A DNA stretch of 64,000 nucleotides from Stieleria marina. Its GTDB lineage: Bacteria; Planctomycetota; Planctomycetia; Pirellulales; Pirellulaceae. The notes below the pieces were generated by a model. That model was not told the DNA's origin. It made no database searches and worked only from the letters and a program-made list of their open reading frames with translations. The position numbers were made by a program, and so were the translations under genes. Within the stretch, counting starts at the first letter, position 1, and each line of letters begins with the position of its first letter. Below are positions 30,480 through 39,891 of this stretch, piece after piece. Location: contig CP036526.1 in NCBI GenBank assembly GCA_007741555.1, positions 4,650,001 to 4,714,000 of the forward strand, read 5' to 3'.

Positions 30480-33400
30480 CTATTGACGATCGAATCGCCC
30501 TAACAAATCGTTCGGCTCAGTATCGCGAACTATTAACTGACGATTGGCGTCGGAAATAGTTGTGTGCTGGCCATCAAACGAACAATGCCTCGTCACCACA
30601 TCGGTGTCATTCAAACGGTGAAGCGTCGATCCAGCAGCAAAGACGATGCGGTCATCGAAACGATTAAAGTCCATGATTTCGTTGTGGCCAAAGAATCTGG
30701 AAAACCAAAACCGGTCTCGCCCGATTCCACCTGTCATCCGGTCCGCACCTGGTCCTCCCAATAAATTGTCGTCGCCGGAATGTCCTACCAATACGTCGTT
30801 TCCAGCGCCGCCCTCTATCCAATCGTTACCACGCCCACCAGAGCACTCGTCTTGCCCCCCCTGACCAAACAAAATGTCATCCGAGGCGTTCCCATGCAGT
30901 ACATCGTTGCCAGTGCCACCACGAATTACGTCGCTGCCATCGCCGCCGAAACAGATATCGTTACCGCCTTGGCATCGGATCATGTCATCTCCATCTCGGC
31001 CCAGAATTAAATCATCGCCTGCCCCGCTGGTCACTTCATCGTCCTCGCTTCCAGCATCGATCCAGTCTTCTCCGCCTCGCGTGAGTACCTTGTCTGATCC
31101 TGGCCCCGCGATGACTCGGTTGTCGCCAAGACCACCGTTCACATCATCGTCGCCTTCACCACTCCAAATCTGATCATTTCCGATTCCGCCGCGGATCGTA
31201 TCATCGCCGCCTAGGCTCTGCACATAGTTTCGTCCGCCGCCTAGTCGAATAAGGTCATTTCCGGATTGCGTGAACACCACATCGTTCCCGTCGCCGCACG
31301 ACACGTCATCACCGTCCCCTTCGGCGATCAAGAACAGATCGCCCGAAGTGATATTCCTTAATGCAGCATCGACCTGGGGCAAGTCCAAGAATACTTCCTG
31401 AGTAGGACCATCCACCTTAAGTTCTTGTCCGAAAGCAAAGTACTTGCCGCTATGCCGAACAAACGGCAAATCATCGATCGTCAACTCAGTGAGCGCGCCG
31501 TTACGAACGTATTGGCCGGTTGGTAGAAATGCGTCGGTCGCTGTCAGCACATAGATGTCACCGCTTAGAACAAAGTCACCTTGCATATCCGGCACTTCGC
31601 CGGATTGGATTTGCGAATCAGAGAGACCACCAAAGATCACATCCCGTTTTTCTGCGCCAACGATGACGTCCAGTCCATGACCGCCAATGATTAAGTTTCG
31701 AAAACCTCCGGTAGTCCAAATCACGTCATTGCCCGATCCGCCATCCAAAATGTCTCGAGCATTTCCGCTAAACAAGACATCGTTGCCTGCCATGCCGCTA
31801 ATGTTTGCCCTCGCTGACGTGATGAACACTCGATTGGATTCTTCGTTTCCTTCGACATCAAAAACCCTGTTGTTGGAATACAACGTTGTGCGGACATATT
31901 CGACGCCGTTGGGAATCTTGACATCAAAATCTGCGTACACCGCGGTGTCGTAACCCCCGCCTTCATTCTCGGAAATGCTCCCGCCATCTGCAACGAAATA
32001 CACATCGTCGCCGGCACCCCCTGCGGCGACTTGATTTCCGATTACAAAAATCGTGTCGTCTGCCTCCGTGCCTCCAATCGTCGACGCTCCCGGCAACACA
32101 ACACCTCCTTGCTGAACGATCACGCTGCCAATCTGAGCAACCAACTGTTCAGCGACCGCCTGATGTGAGCCCAGAGGAATCAGATTGGTTACCTCACGAG
32201 GGTCCGCAATCACGTCGTAAAGCTCCGTACTGCCATCGTTGTACAGTTTCAAACGATACTGTTTTGAGCGGACCGATAAGCTACCAATCATCGAAGTGAT
32301 CGCAACTCTCGCCTTATGATCATCAGGGTTCAAAGCGATCTCAACTAGATCTTGACCATCAAACAAAGGCGAAGGTGTCGCGTTGCCGACACTGCAAATC
32401 GTGGGTGCAATATCCAGCAACGAAACAGGTACATCGCACTGCGTGCCTGGGGCCAATCGTGGATCGGCGACGTAAAGCGGCACTTTCGCAGAGTCCTCCC
32501 AAAGTGTGAACTTGTTCCAAGTTGACTTTTCACCCAGCTGATAGCCATTGTCCGACGTAATGATGATCAGTGCGTCTGACAGATGATCGTTTGCTTCGAT
32601 CGCATCCAACAATTTACCAAGCAATGAATCGGCATAGCTGAGACATGCGAGATAGCCTTGGGTGAATTCGGCCGCTTGACCCAATGAAACCAATCGTTTG
32701 TGATAATTCGACTGCAACCGAAATGTCTTGTAAAATTCTGACACATCGTCCAAGTCCGCCTCATCCGATGCAAGCGAAGTGATCGTGTTGATGGACTCGA
32801 TCGGATAAAGATCAAAAAACGCTTGCGGTGCTATAAACGGGCGGTGGGGACGGATAATCCCGACTGAGAGAAACATCGGATCATCGTGTCGAAACTGATC
32901 CGTGTTCTTATCACGAGTCCTTTCGTACTGGCTGATTTTTTCAATCGCCCAGTCGACGTGAACACCGTCGGCTTGGCGTTCTTCGCTGACACTGGCGATC
33001 TCCCCTGGTGGCAGTGCCAGTCGCAACTGCGTTGGGTGTTGAAAATTTTGATCGAACAGCTGATCGTAGTACGCTTGTTCGTTTGGTCTGGTTTGGTTGT
33101 GAAAGACTTTGCCACTACTCAAGGAACGGTATCCCGCTTCTTTCATGTTGGAGACGAACGATGCTTCAGGCGGGAGCACTTCGTTCCACTGGACAGGTTC
33201 GGGAACATGAATCGTTGTCCGAAAAGGTGACTGGCCAGTCAAAAACGAACTACGTGATGCATTGCAGACCGCAATAGACGCGAATGCATTTTCGAAACGC
33301 ACTGCTTTTGCAGCCAACCGATCGAAATTGGGAGAATGAATCTCAGGGCCATGTGAGTTGCGTTCATCTACCAAATCAAAAAGATCATCGAAAACGATCA

Positions 33401-33533
33401 ATATCACTGGTCGATTCTCGAGATCAACCTCCACCCCGTTCGCAACTGCACACAAGCAGCTTGCAATCAAAACGCACACTAAGGTCAACGATCGAAAACG
33501 CCAGAACAAATTCACTATTAGCCTCAGCAGCAT
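30480..33533 (-). CDS. Sulfatase with C-terminal RTX-type calcium-binding repeats
   Basis: 1017 residues. A signal peptide lies at ~14-33. The sulfatase domain occupies ~40-460, with VILIVFDDLFD at the metal site, the active-site motif CNASR (Cys90; Ala in the third position as in iduronate-2-sulfatase-like members) and SDNGYQLGEKSTW. From ~500 to ~960 it carries many nonapeptide repeats of the form GGxGxDxx (e.g. GGAGNDVLVG, GGTGNDVLHG), the RTX beta-roll that folds on calcium outside the cell. The end is a typical RTX capping segment (DFNRFDDRIVF). RTX proteins usually leave by a type I secretion system, yet this one also has a Sec signal. Confidence 0.92.
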   Translation of the reverse strand: MLLRLIVNLFWRFRSLTLVCVLIASCLCAVANGVEVDLENRPVILIVFDDLFDLVDERNSHGPEIHSPNFDRLAAKAVRFENAFASIAVCNASRSSFLTGQSPFRTTIHVPEPVQWNEVLPPEASFVSNMKEAGYRSLSSGKVFHNQTRPNEQAYYDQLFDQNFQHPTQLRLALPPGEIASVSEERQADGVHVDWAIEKISQYERTRDKNTDQFRHDDPMFLSVGIIRPHRPFIAPQAFFDLYPIESINTITSLASDEADLDDVSEFYKTFRLQSNYHKRLVSLGQAAEFTQGYLACLSYADSLLGKLLDAIEANDHLSDALIIITSDNGYQLGEKSTWNKFTLWEDSAKVPLYVADPRLAPGTQCDVPVSLLDIAPTICSVGNATPSPLFDGQDLVEIALNPDDHKARVAITSMIGSLSVRSKQYRLKLYNDGSTELYDVIADPREVTNLIPLGSHQAVAEQLVAQIGSVIVQQGGVVLPGASTIGGTEADDTIFVIGNQVAAGGAGDDVYFVADGGSISENEGGGYDTAVYADFDVKIPNGVEYVRTTLYSNNRVFDVEGNEESNRVFITSARANISGMAGNDVLFSGNARDILDGGSGNDVIWTTGGFRNLIIGGHGLDVIVGAEKRDVIFGGLSDSQIQSGEVPDMQGDFVLSGDIYVLTATDAFLPTGQYVRNGALTELTIDDLPFVRHSGKYFAFGQELKVDGPTQEVFLDLPQVDAALRNITSGDLFLIAEGDGDDVSCGDGNDVVFTQSGNDLIRLGGGRNYVQSLGGDDTIRGGIGNDQIWSGEGDDDVNGGLGDNRVIAGPGSDKVLTRGGEDWIDAGSEDDEVTSGAGDDLILGRDGDDMIRCQGGNDICFGGDGSDVIRGGTGNDVLHGNASDDILFGQGGQDECSGGRGNDWIEGGAGNDVLVGHSGDDNLLGGPGADRMTGGIGRDRFWFSRFFGHNEIMDFNRFDDRIVFAAGSTLHRLNDTDVVTRHCSFDGQHTTISDANRQLIVRDTEPNDLLGRFDRQ

Positions 33534-33809
33534 TTGGACACATCAAACTAGACGCGTAAGCAAACGCTGGCGTCAACGCATTATCCTAGCGAACGGTGCG
33601 TTCGATGCCAAAAGCCTTGAAAACTTTCATCCAGCAACGCGAGCCCCCCCGTCTCCGGTTCTATCTTCCTCCAACCGCGTTTGCGTAGCACTGACTGAGC
33701 AAACTGCCTGGCTCGGAGTTGCTTTACGAGAGTGCCGCTTCTGTGTTCGCAATCGACCTTCGTCACCAATCGTTCTGCGAACATCTTTACTTCAGCTTGC
33801 ACCTTCAGC

Positions 33810-36800
33810 TTAGAACAACAGACTCTCTTCGAGACGTGTCTCTTCGTCAATCGCTGATCGGAATACTTCGTCGACGCTTTCCGTTGGCACGTCGCTCATC
33901 CGAGATTGATTGGTGTCGTCGCTCAGCCAGTTCAGGATGGCCAAGGCATCGGCGGGGGAAACTTGACCGTCACCATTGACGTCGGTATTGACGTCATTGG
34001 GTAAACCTATCGTTTCGCCGTTGGCTTGGTTGCTCAAATCGTTCAAGACCAACAACGCATCAAGTGGTGTTACCGTCCCACTACCGTCGACATCGACTTC
34101 AAAACGGATTGGCACAGCGGCCAACGCGACTGGCGAAAACGACTCGCCCACATTGCTGATTGCGGCAGCGGCATTGGACGAATTACCGGATGCATTAGAC
34201 GAATTGCCTGCTGCACCGGCAGATACAATGGGGAAGATGTCTTTGGGAATGCCCGAAGACGACCCGTTCAGATTCCGCGCCACCCCAGTTCCCGCGGGCG
34301 TCAAATCGCTGATGTGAAGCTCGCGTTGACCAAGCGAAGTGATGGCCGAGAAAACCACTTGGTCGCCCACTGCCCTCAGTTCGACCGGACTTGCGCTGGT
34401 AGCGCCGGATAGATTTCTGACAATTCCAGTATTTGCCGCGGTGCCATCAGATTTGTAAAGTTCACGCTGGCTGCTGTTGATGCGAGCCGAGAACACAATC
34501 TGGTCACCTACCAACGTCAATTCGGACGGACTGGAGCTCAGCGTTCCTGCAAGATTCTCAACCAAAACCGTGCCAGCGAGCGTCCCGTTGGATTTGTAAA
34601 GTTCACGCTGCCCAATCCCCAACGCTGCAACAAAGAACAGCTCATTGCCGCGCGCAGTCAGCCATTGAGGGCTGGACGAACGAGTGCCGCCCAAATTCCG
34701 CACCATGCGAGTATTCGCGGCAGTGCCCTGACTGATATGCAGCTCTCGTTCGCCGCTTCCTAGGATGGCTGTAAAATACAATCGATTTCCGACGGCGGTC
34801 AAATCTTGAGGTGAACTGCTGTGAGTACCGTACAGATTTTCGACTTGACGTGTACTCGCACTGCTGCCGGTCGACGTGAACAACTCACGCTCGCCCGATG
34901 GCAATTGGGCAGTGAAGTACAAGCGGTTTGCCACGGCCGTGAGTTCTTCGGGACGCGATGACAGGGAACCAAACAAGTCTCGCACTAAAACGGTTCCACT
35001 GGCCGTTCCATCGGTGACATGCAATTCACGATTGCCTTGTTCAGTCGTGGCGACAAAGAAAAGCTTATCGCCGACGACCGTCAAATCAGTTGGGTTTGAA
35101 CTCCGGCTACCCGACAAATTTCGCACCAAGGTCGTCGATGCGGCGGAACCACGTGTGCGATAAAGTTCGCGCTGACCATTGCTTAACGCAGCCGAAAAGA
35201 TCACATCATTGCCGAACAACGTCAGGTCTCGCGGTGCCGAACTGAGCGCCCCCGCCAGATTCCGAACCATAAACGTACTGGCCGATGTCCCACGCGAACG
35301 ATGCAGTTCGCGTTGGCCGGTCTCTGTTACCGCACTGAACACCAAGGTGCCGTTGATCATTGCCAAATCAGAAACCGCCGCCGTGTTGGATCCGTTCAAA
35401 TTGCGAACCATTTTGGTCCCGGCTGTCGTCCCGTCCGAAATGTGCAACTCGCGTTGATTGCCACCGACCAGTGCGGTGAAATAATAGTCGGTGTCCGTCG
35501 TATCTTGAGCAACTGCCGCAATAGCGGCTTCGGCGTCAACGAATCCGGCTCCGGTGTCAAAGTCAAAGCCAGGAGTCAACATGTCCAGCGCGGTTTGGGA
35601 CAGAACGGTATTGATCTGCGCCGGCGTCAAGGATCCGGGACCACCGGCGGCTTCCATCATCAGGGCCGCGACGGCCGCGATGTGAGGAGCGGCAGCCGAC
35701 GTGCCGGAGAAATTCGGATTGCCATCGCCGTCTGTATCTCGACCAACCGTAAAGAAAGTAGTGTTGGTATTGTCCGGCCCAGTCAGGACAGGCTGCTGAC
35801 GAACCACCGGCTGCGGCAACCTGTTGCCGGCGGTATCGAATAGGATCGGTACACCTCCAGCCGACGTGGACGGTTGCGGCTGAGCGGGCGAGGTTCCAAA
35901 CTCGGGCGTTTTCCGGTAGTCAGCCGCTGCGATACCCGCGCTACCAGCCGCCTGATGATGACCGTACAGCGTGCCGCTAAACGTATTCCACTCAAACGCG
36001 TCAAAGGTCTGCGGGCTGCCTGTACCGTAGTACTTGATGCGCCCCGGCTGTGGCCCACCGACCGATATATTCTGAGCCATTGCCAGTTCATAAATCTGGG
36101 ATTGCGCGGTGGGATTGGCGATACGAATAATTTCAACAGCATCGCCGCCAATGTTCGAATCCGCGCTTGCAGCGACAATCGTCCCCGATGAATCGAACAC
36201 GAAGATGTCCATGTCATTAGCTGAACCGGCGCCACCCGATGACGCGAACGGCTGGTCCCATTGAAACGACAGCGTCGCAGTCTGTCCCGCCGCGACGGCG
36301 ATGGTTTGAAAATTGTCCAGACCTGGTCCAGGATCAAAATCATGCACGATGTACGTTTTGCCTCCGAGAACGGCTTGCGCACCATTGGATCGGAAATCGC
36401 TCTCGTAAGATTCGCGACCTTGGTTACCCGCCGATGAAAAGAACGGAATCCCTTGGTTGACGACTTGCTCTGCCGCCTGTGCGATAACACCATCTTGAAA
36501 AAACGGCTGCGAAAAATACGTGATATCATCCACGATGATGTCCGAACCAGCGTTTGCAAGTTCCAAAATCCCCGCGGCGAAATCAACGGGCCCTTCAAAT
36601 GCGGTTCGAAACGCCAGCGACGCTTCCGGTGCCACATCGTGGATCAATTCCAACATCGCGCGCCCTTCATCGATGCCATCGCGTGACAGATCTTGCAGAA
36701 TCTGGATCGGCGCGGTGCGTCCAAACGGATTGCCTGGTCCAGGCAAATCACCGCTCGCGATTCCACCCGCGGCACCTCCCCCAGCAGCAATGGTGTCATA

Positions 36801-37520
36801 GCTGTCCGACAACACGCCGATCTTGATGCCACCGCCATCCAAACCATAAGTCGTTTTGGCGATGTCGGTTCGCATCGCTTTATCGGCTTCGTTGTCGACC
36901 GATCCCACATTGGTTTGCGGTAGATGGATCGGGCGAACAAAATTAACCGACGGCAGACTTGCCAGTTCGTCCAGCAAACCTGCATCAATCGATCCGCTGA
37001 TCATCTTGCCAAACGATGCGCGTTCTTCAAATCCTGCGAACTCGATCGACTCCAAATCAGATCGCACATTGTCAATCGAAACACTCGCAACAATTTCGAC
37101 AGCCACCTGATTGTTTGGAGCCATCAAAATTCCCGCACTTGCTGCGGCCAGCGCGACCGCATCCTGATCGCTGTTGGTCGAACGCGAAGACGCCTGCTCA
37201 GCCGCTGTAAAAACATCAAACAGACGCTGGCCGATTTTTTGAGCGACCGGTTCATACTTCGTGGGGAGGTCGACTTGAAATGCAGGGATCGTTGCGGAAC
37301 GCCCCGCCTGAGAATTTGCCGACACATTTGGCTCGGCAGCCGTGGCCGAGTTAGTCACCGTCGGAGGCTGCAGAAACTGTGAACCTGCAAAGAAGCTGAC
37401 GTCAAACGCATCGGCTGCCAACAACTCCCTTTTTTCGAGTCGCTCAGTAGCCAATCTCCGGATTCGCTGTCCACGGCGTGATTGATTCGAGGCGACCGGC
37501 TTTCTTCGTCGGATAGTCAT
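33810..37520 (-). CDS. Subtilisin-like (S8) exported protease with tandem repeats and dockerin
   Basis: 1236 residues. The N-terminus carries a LEPR-XLL-like planctomycete motif, RLEKRELLAAD (27-37). The S8 triad is visible: Asp239 in GVLSDSYDT, His294 in ELIHDVAPEA and Ser608 in GTSAAAPHIA, with oxyanion Asn366 in SSAGNQG. About ten repeats of ~46 residues follow (~665-1115), each with a core like GQRELYxSxGTxAxTxLVRNL, a variant of ELWxxDGT repeats that probably form a propeller-like domain. The C-terminus (~1150-1215) has a dockerin type I pair: VDVDGSGTVTPLDALLVLN and DVNGDGQVSPADALAILNWL. It is probably cell-surface or complex-bound; the cohesin partner is not in the window. Confidence 0.93.
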   Translation of the reverse strand: MTIRRRKPVASNQSRRGQRIRRLATERLEKRELLAADAFDVSFFAGSQFLQPPTVTNSATAAEPNVSANSQAGRSATIPAFQVDLPTKYEPVAQKIGQRLFDVFTAAEQASSRSTNSDQDAVALAAASAGILMAPNNQVAVEIVASVSIDNVRSDLESIEFAGFEERASFGKMISGSIDAGLLDELASLPSVNFVRPIHLPQTNVGSVDNEADKAMRTDIAKTTYGLDGGGIKIGVLSDSYDTIAAGGGAAGGIASGDLPGPGNPFGRTAPIQILQDLSRDGIDEGRAMLELIHDVAPEASLAFRTAFEGPVDFAAGILELANAGSDIIVDDITYFSQPFFQDGVIAQAAEQVVNQGIPFFSSAGNQGRESYESDFRSNGAQAVLGGKTYIVHDFDPGPGLDNFQTIAVAAGQTATLSFQWDQPFASSGGAGSANDMDIFVFDSSGTIVAASADSNIGGDAVEIIRIANPTAQSQIYELAMAQNISVGGPQPGRIKYYGTGSPQTFDAFEWNTFSGTLYGHHQAAGSAGIAAADYRKTPEFGTSPAQPQPSTSAGGVPILFDTAGNRLPQPVVRQQPVLTGPDNTNTTFFTVGRDTDGDGNPNFSGTSAAAPHIAAVAALMMEAAGGPGSLTPAQINTVLSQTALDMLTPGFDFDTGAGFVDAEAAIAAVAQDTTDTDYYFTALVGGNQRELHISDGTTAGTKMVRNLNGSNTAAVSDLAMINGTLVFSAVTETGQRELHRSRGTSASTFMVRNLAGALSSAPRDLTLFGNDVIFSAALSNGQRELYRTRGSAASTTLVRNLSGSRSSNPTDLTVVGDKLFFVATTEQGNRELHVTDGTASGTVLVRDLFGSLSSRPEELTAVANRLYFTAQLPSGERELFTSTGSSASTRQVENLYGTHSSSPQDLTAVGNRLYFTAILGSGERELHISQGTAANTRMVRNLGGTRSSSPQWLTARGNELFFVAALGIGQRELYKSNGTLAGTVLVENLAGTLSSSPSELTLVGDQIVFSARINSSQRELYKSDGTAANTGIVRNLSGATSASPVELRAVGDQVVFSAITSLGQRELHISDLTPAGTGVARNLNGSSSGIPKDIFPIVSAGAAGNSSNASGNSSNAAAAISNVGESFSPVALAAVPIRFEVDVDGSGTVTPLDALLVLNDLSNQANGETIGLPNDVNTDVNGDGQVSPADALAILNWLSDDTNQSRMSDVPTESVDEVFRSAIDEETRLEESLLF

Positions 37521-37704
37521 CGTGATGCAGCTCTAAAGTGGACAAACAGGGCGGGCACAGATTTTCTTCCCGCCGAGTGCAAAATTCAACGACAAGTTGC
37601 TCCACATCGCTCAAATTCTGTCAATCAATGACCTGCATCCATCTTTCGGCACTGAACAGATGCCTCGTAGCCGTTCATATGCAAGGCAGTCTCCCATTCA
37701 TCGC

Positions 37705-38277
37705 TCAAAGCGACCGTAATCCTTCGCCAATGCGGTGCAGCTGCTTCAGATGCAGCCGCATGTGAAATGCAGCGAGCACCAACCAACGCGAACCATCAAG
37801 CGGTCCAAACCAAGGATGCTTGAACCGTACGTTCGTTTTCAAGTTGTCGATCGACGAAAGCGTTTCGACAAAAAGAGTGCACGACTGATCAAACGCCGTG
37901 ACGACTTCCCTCCCAACCTTCGGGCTCGGTTTCACATCGGCCGTTCCGACTTCACGAGGCAGTTCGCCGCCGTCGGCGAGTCGCGAACAAACATTCGCAA
38001 TCGCATCGTTCACGATTCGCAAATGCTCGACCGTCATGTAGATCGACCAGTCACGGCTCGAATCCTCCAAGCCTCTCAGGCGATCAATCAACACTTGTTT
38101 GCTCGCCTGCGACGGGTCATACGCAGCGCAGATCGCAGTGACTGCTTCCCAATCCTGCTGAAACTGGACCAGAGCTTCTTCCGGGCTGGTCCTCCAACAT
38201 TTCAGTCGAAAAATGGCCCGAGCCAATACTAATTCGGGCTTCGGCAGACCTGCGCCCGGCCGTGCTAAGTTGGTCAT
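37705..38277 (-). CDS. DinB-like metalloprotein-fold protein, HxlR-linked
   Basis: 190 residues from the ATG at 38277, which has AAGGAG 7 nt upstream. It is a four-helix bundle of the DinB/YfiT type with His85 in MTVEHLRIV and two further histidines in FHMRLHLKQLHRI, probable metal ligands. DinB-fold enzymes are often thiol-dependent transferases or isomerases. The gene is divergent from an HxlR regulator and has a palindrome 23 bp before its start, so regulation by that protein is likely. Substrate unknown. Confidence 0.75.
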   Translation of the reverse strand: MTNLARPGAGLPKPELVLARAIFRLKCWRTSPEEALVQFQQDWEAVTAICAAYDPSQASKQVLIDRLRGLEDSSRDWSIYMTVEHLRIVNDAIANVCSRLADGGELPREVGTADVKPSPKVGREVVTAFDQSCTLFVETLSSIDNLKTNVRFKHPWFGPLDGSRWLVLAAFHMRLHLKQLHRIGEGLRSL

Positions 38278-38299
38278 CCTAAATCTCCTTGACGGGTTA

Positions 38300-38314
38300 C
38301 TTGCATTTTGCAAG
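38300..38314. promoter_or_regulatory. Putative HxlR operator, DinB side
   Basis: CTTGCATTTTGCAAG, a 15-bp imperfect palindrome (one mismatch pair around a central T). It sits 23 bp upstream of the DinB-like start and 47 bp (centre to centre) from a second near-identical palindrome. Likely bound by the HxlR-family protein encoded divergently. Confidence 0.7.
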
Positions 38315-38346
38315 CGTTTTTGCGAGATCGCATTGAATACCATTCA

Positions 38347-38361
38347 CTTGCAATTTGCAAG
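38347..38361. promoter_or_regulatory. Putative HxlR operator, HxlR side
   Basis: CTTGCAATTTGCAAG, a perfect 15-bp palindrome with arms CTTGCAA/TTGCAAG. It sits 22 bp upstream of the HxlR start, mirroring the other site. Suggests autoregulation together with control of the DinB-like gene. Confidence 0.75.
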
Positions 38362-38383
38362 CCTCTTTGGTTATCTTTCCCCA

Positions 38384-38794
38384 ATGGCAAAAAAGAAGAA
38401 AGCGGCGCGTCCCGCATCAAAGCGTGCAACGAAACCGGCATCCAAACCGTGCCCAACACGGCGTTCCCCCTGTCCGATCGCCTGCACCCTGGACGTCATC
38501 GGCGACCGGTGGACGCTGCTCGTCGTCCGCGACCTTTTCCTTGGACGCACACGATTCAAAGAGTTCACAGCGTCGCCGGAGAGTATTCCTACCAACATTC
38601 TCTCCGAACGACTTCAGCGGCTTCTGCAATCGGGTGTGATCAAACAAGTCCCCGCGTCGGACGGCAGCAAGCGACTTGCGTACGAATTGACCGACAAAGG
38701 AGACGCACTGCGGCCGTTGATCAAGGCAGTCACCAAGTGGGGACTGCAGTGGGAAGAAGGCACCAGGATCGGCATGACTCCCTTAGAAAAGTAA
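38384..38794 (+). CDS. HxlR-family winged-helix transcriptional regulator
   Basis: 136 residues from the ATG at 38384. A Lys/Ala-rich N-terminal tail precedes the domain, and the frame is open further upstream but overlaps the operators. The HxlR pattern is complete: Cys-Pro-Ile-Ala-Cys, then LDVIGDRWTLLVVRDLFLGRTRFKEF, PTNILSERLQRLLQSGVI and YELTDKGDAL. Members sense reactive or aromatic compounds, often through an N-terminal Cys. Divergent from the DinB-like gene with two matching palindromes in the gap, indicating local regulation. Confidence 0.93.
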   Translation: MAKKKKAARPASKRATKPASKPCPTRRSPCPIACTLDVIGDRWTLLVVRDLFLGRTRFKEFTASPESIPTNILSERLQRLLQSGVIKQVPASDGSKRLAYELTDKGDALRPLIKAVTKWGLQWEEGTRIGMTPLEK

Positions 38795-38876
38795 ATCAGA
38801 TCTTCAGAAAGCGCGCCCAAAAACCTGGCCGTTGCAGCCTTGATGATTCACTACCAACAACCCCCAAGGAGACGGC

Positions 38877-39386
38877 ATGGTTTTTCGCATCAAGGAAAAG
38901 TTCTGGTCTTGGGGAAACGATTTTGCAATCACGGATTCAGTCGGCAACGAAGTCTACTATGTTGATGGCAAAGCGTTTTCGTGGGGAGACAAATTGTCGT
39001 TCCAAAATGCTGACCGTGAGGAGCTCGCGCTGATCAGCCAAAAAATGATGTCTTGGAAACCTCGCTACCAGATCATCATGGATGGAAACGTGTTTGCCGA
39101 AGTCATCAAAGAATGGAGCTGGTGGCATAAAACATTCACATTGGACGTTCCCGGCCCCAATGACTACACGATCGAAGGCACTTTCTGGTCGCATGAATTC
39201 GACTTTGTCCGGCAGAACAAATCCGTCGCCCGCATTAGCAAAAAGCACTGGTCGTGGACCGACAGCTACGGTGTCGATGTCGCAGACGACGAAGACAGCG
39301 TTTCGATTCTGTGCGCATGCATCGTCATCGACCAAGTCCTGCACAACGAATCCAACAGTCATCTTTCAAATAACCTGACGGACTAA
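38877..39386 (+). CDS. LURP-one-related / Tubby-C-like protein
   Basis: 169 residues. The repeated pattern KFWSWGNDFAITD...VYYVDGKAFSWGDKLSF and KEWSWWHKTFTLD matches the LURP-one-related (LOR, YxjI) family, a 12-strand barrel around a central helix related to Tubby and scramblases. It binds membrane lipid or acts in unknown ways. It has a CAAGGAG ribosome site just upstream (38866-38872) and follows the HxlR gene by 82 bp on the same strand, so co-transcription is possible. Confidence 0.83.
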   Translation: MVFRIKEKFWSWGNDFAITDSVGNEVYYVDGKAFSWGDKLSFQNADREELALISQKMMSWKPRYQIIMDGNVFAEVIKEWSWWHKTFTLDVPGPNDYTIEGTFWSHEFDFVRQNKSVARISKKHWSWTDSYGVDVADDEDSVSILCACIVIDQVLHNESNSHLSNNLTD

Positions 39387-39891
39387 TCGCAGCGTTTGGA
39401 AAAGCCCTCGCGATTGCTCCACCCCACCGTCAGCAAGTGCCTAACCGTACAGCACCGATTGAATTCGCAGTCGACACACGACTTCATAGAACCGCGCGTC
39501 GGTTCGCCCGCGCACGACCAAGCTGTCATTTCCCAATGTTAGTTTTTATTAAGCAAACATCGCGCAACGAGAGTGTTAGATTGAAACATCGGCACGGTTT
39601 ATCACTTCTAAAACGATTCAAACTGGACTCAGAACTTCCGCTCGGCAGAGTGTCACACAAAGAGTGTCACACAAAGAGTGTTATCGCACTCATTGATCGC
39701 TGGAGTTGTCGTTGAAGACGACACGTTGACTGACTAGAATCTGACTGCGTCAATAGACGCAGCGTCAGCGGCTCAAGCCTGACGGCCGGGAAAATGGAAG
39801 TGGGCTCCCCGGGTCGTTAGCCGCTCCAGCGCTGATCAGGAGGCTCCGTTGCTTTGCCATCGCACCATCAGATCGATCGATTGCCCCAGCC
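39387..39891. other. Intergenic region upstream of the kinase gene
   Basis: 505 bp. It holds a 14-bp tandem repeat AGAGTGTCACACAA (two full copies and a partial third at 39647-39681). The kinase frame remains open into the right end of this region without an ATG or GTG, so its true start is uncertain. No RNA gene was recognised. Confidence 0.5.

Noticed and set aside
35783-36637. 284-codon minus-strand frame
   Set aside because: It overlaps the subtilase gene in another frame on the same strand and lacks motifs.
38308-39033. 241-codon plus-strand frame
   Set aside because: It overlaps the HxlR gene and part of the LURP-one gene out of frame.
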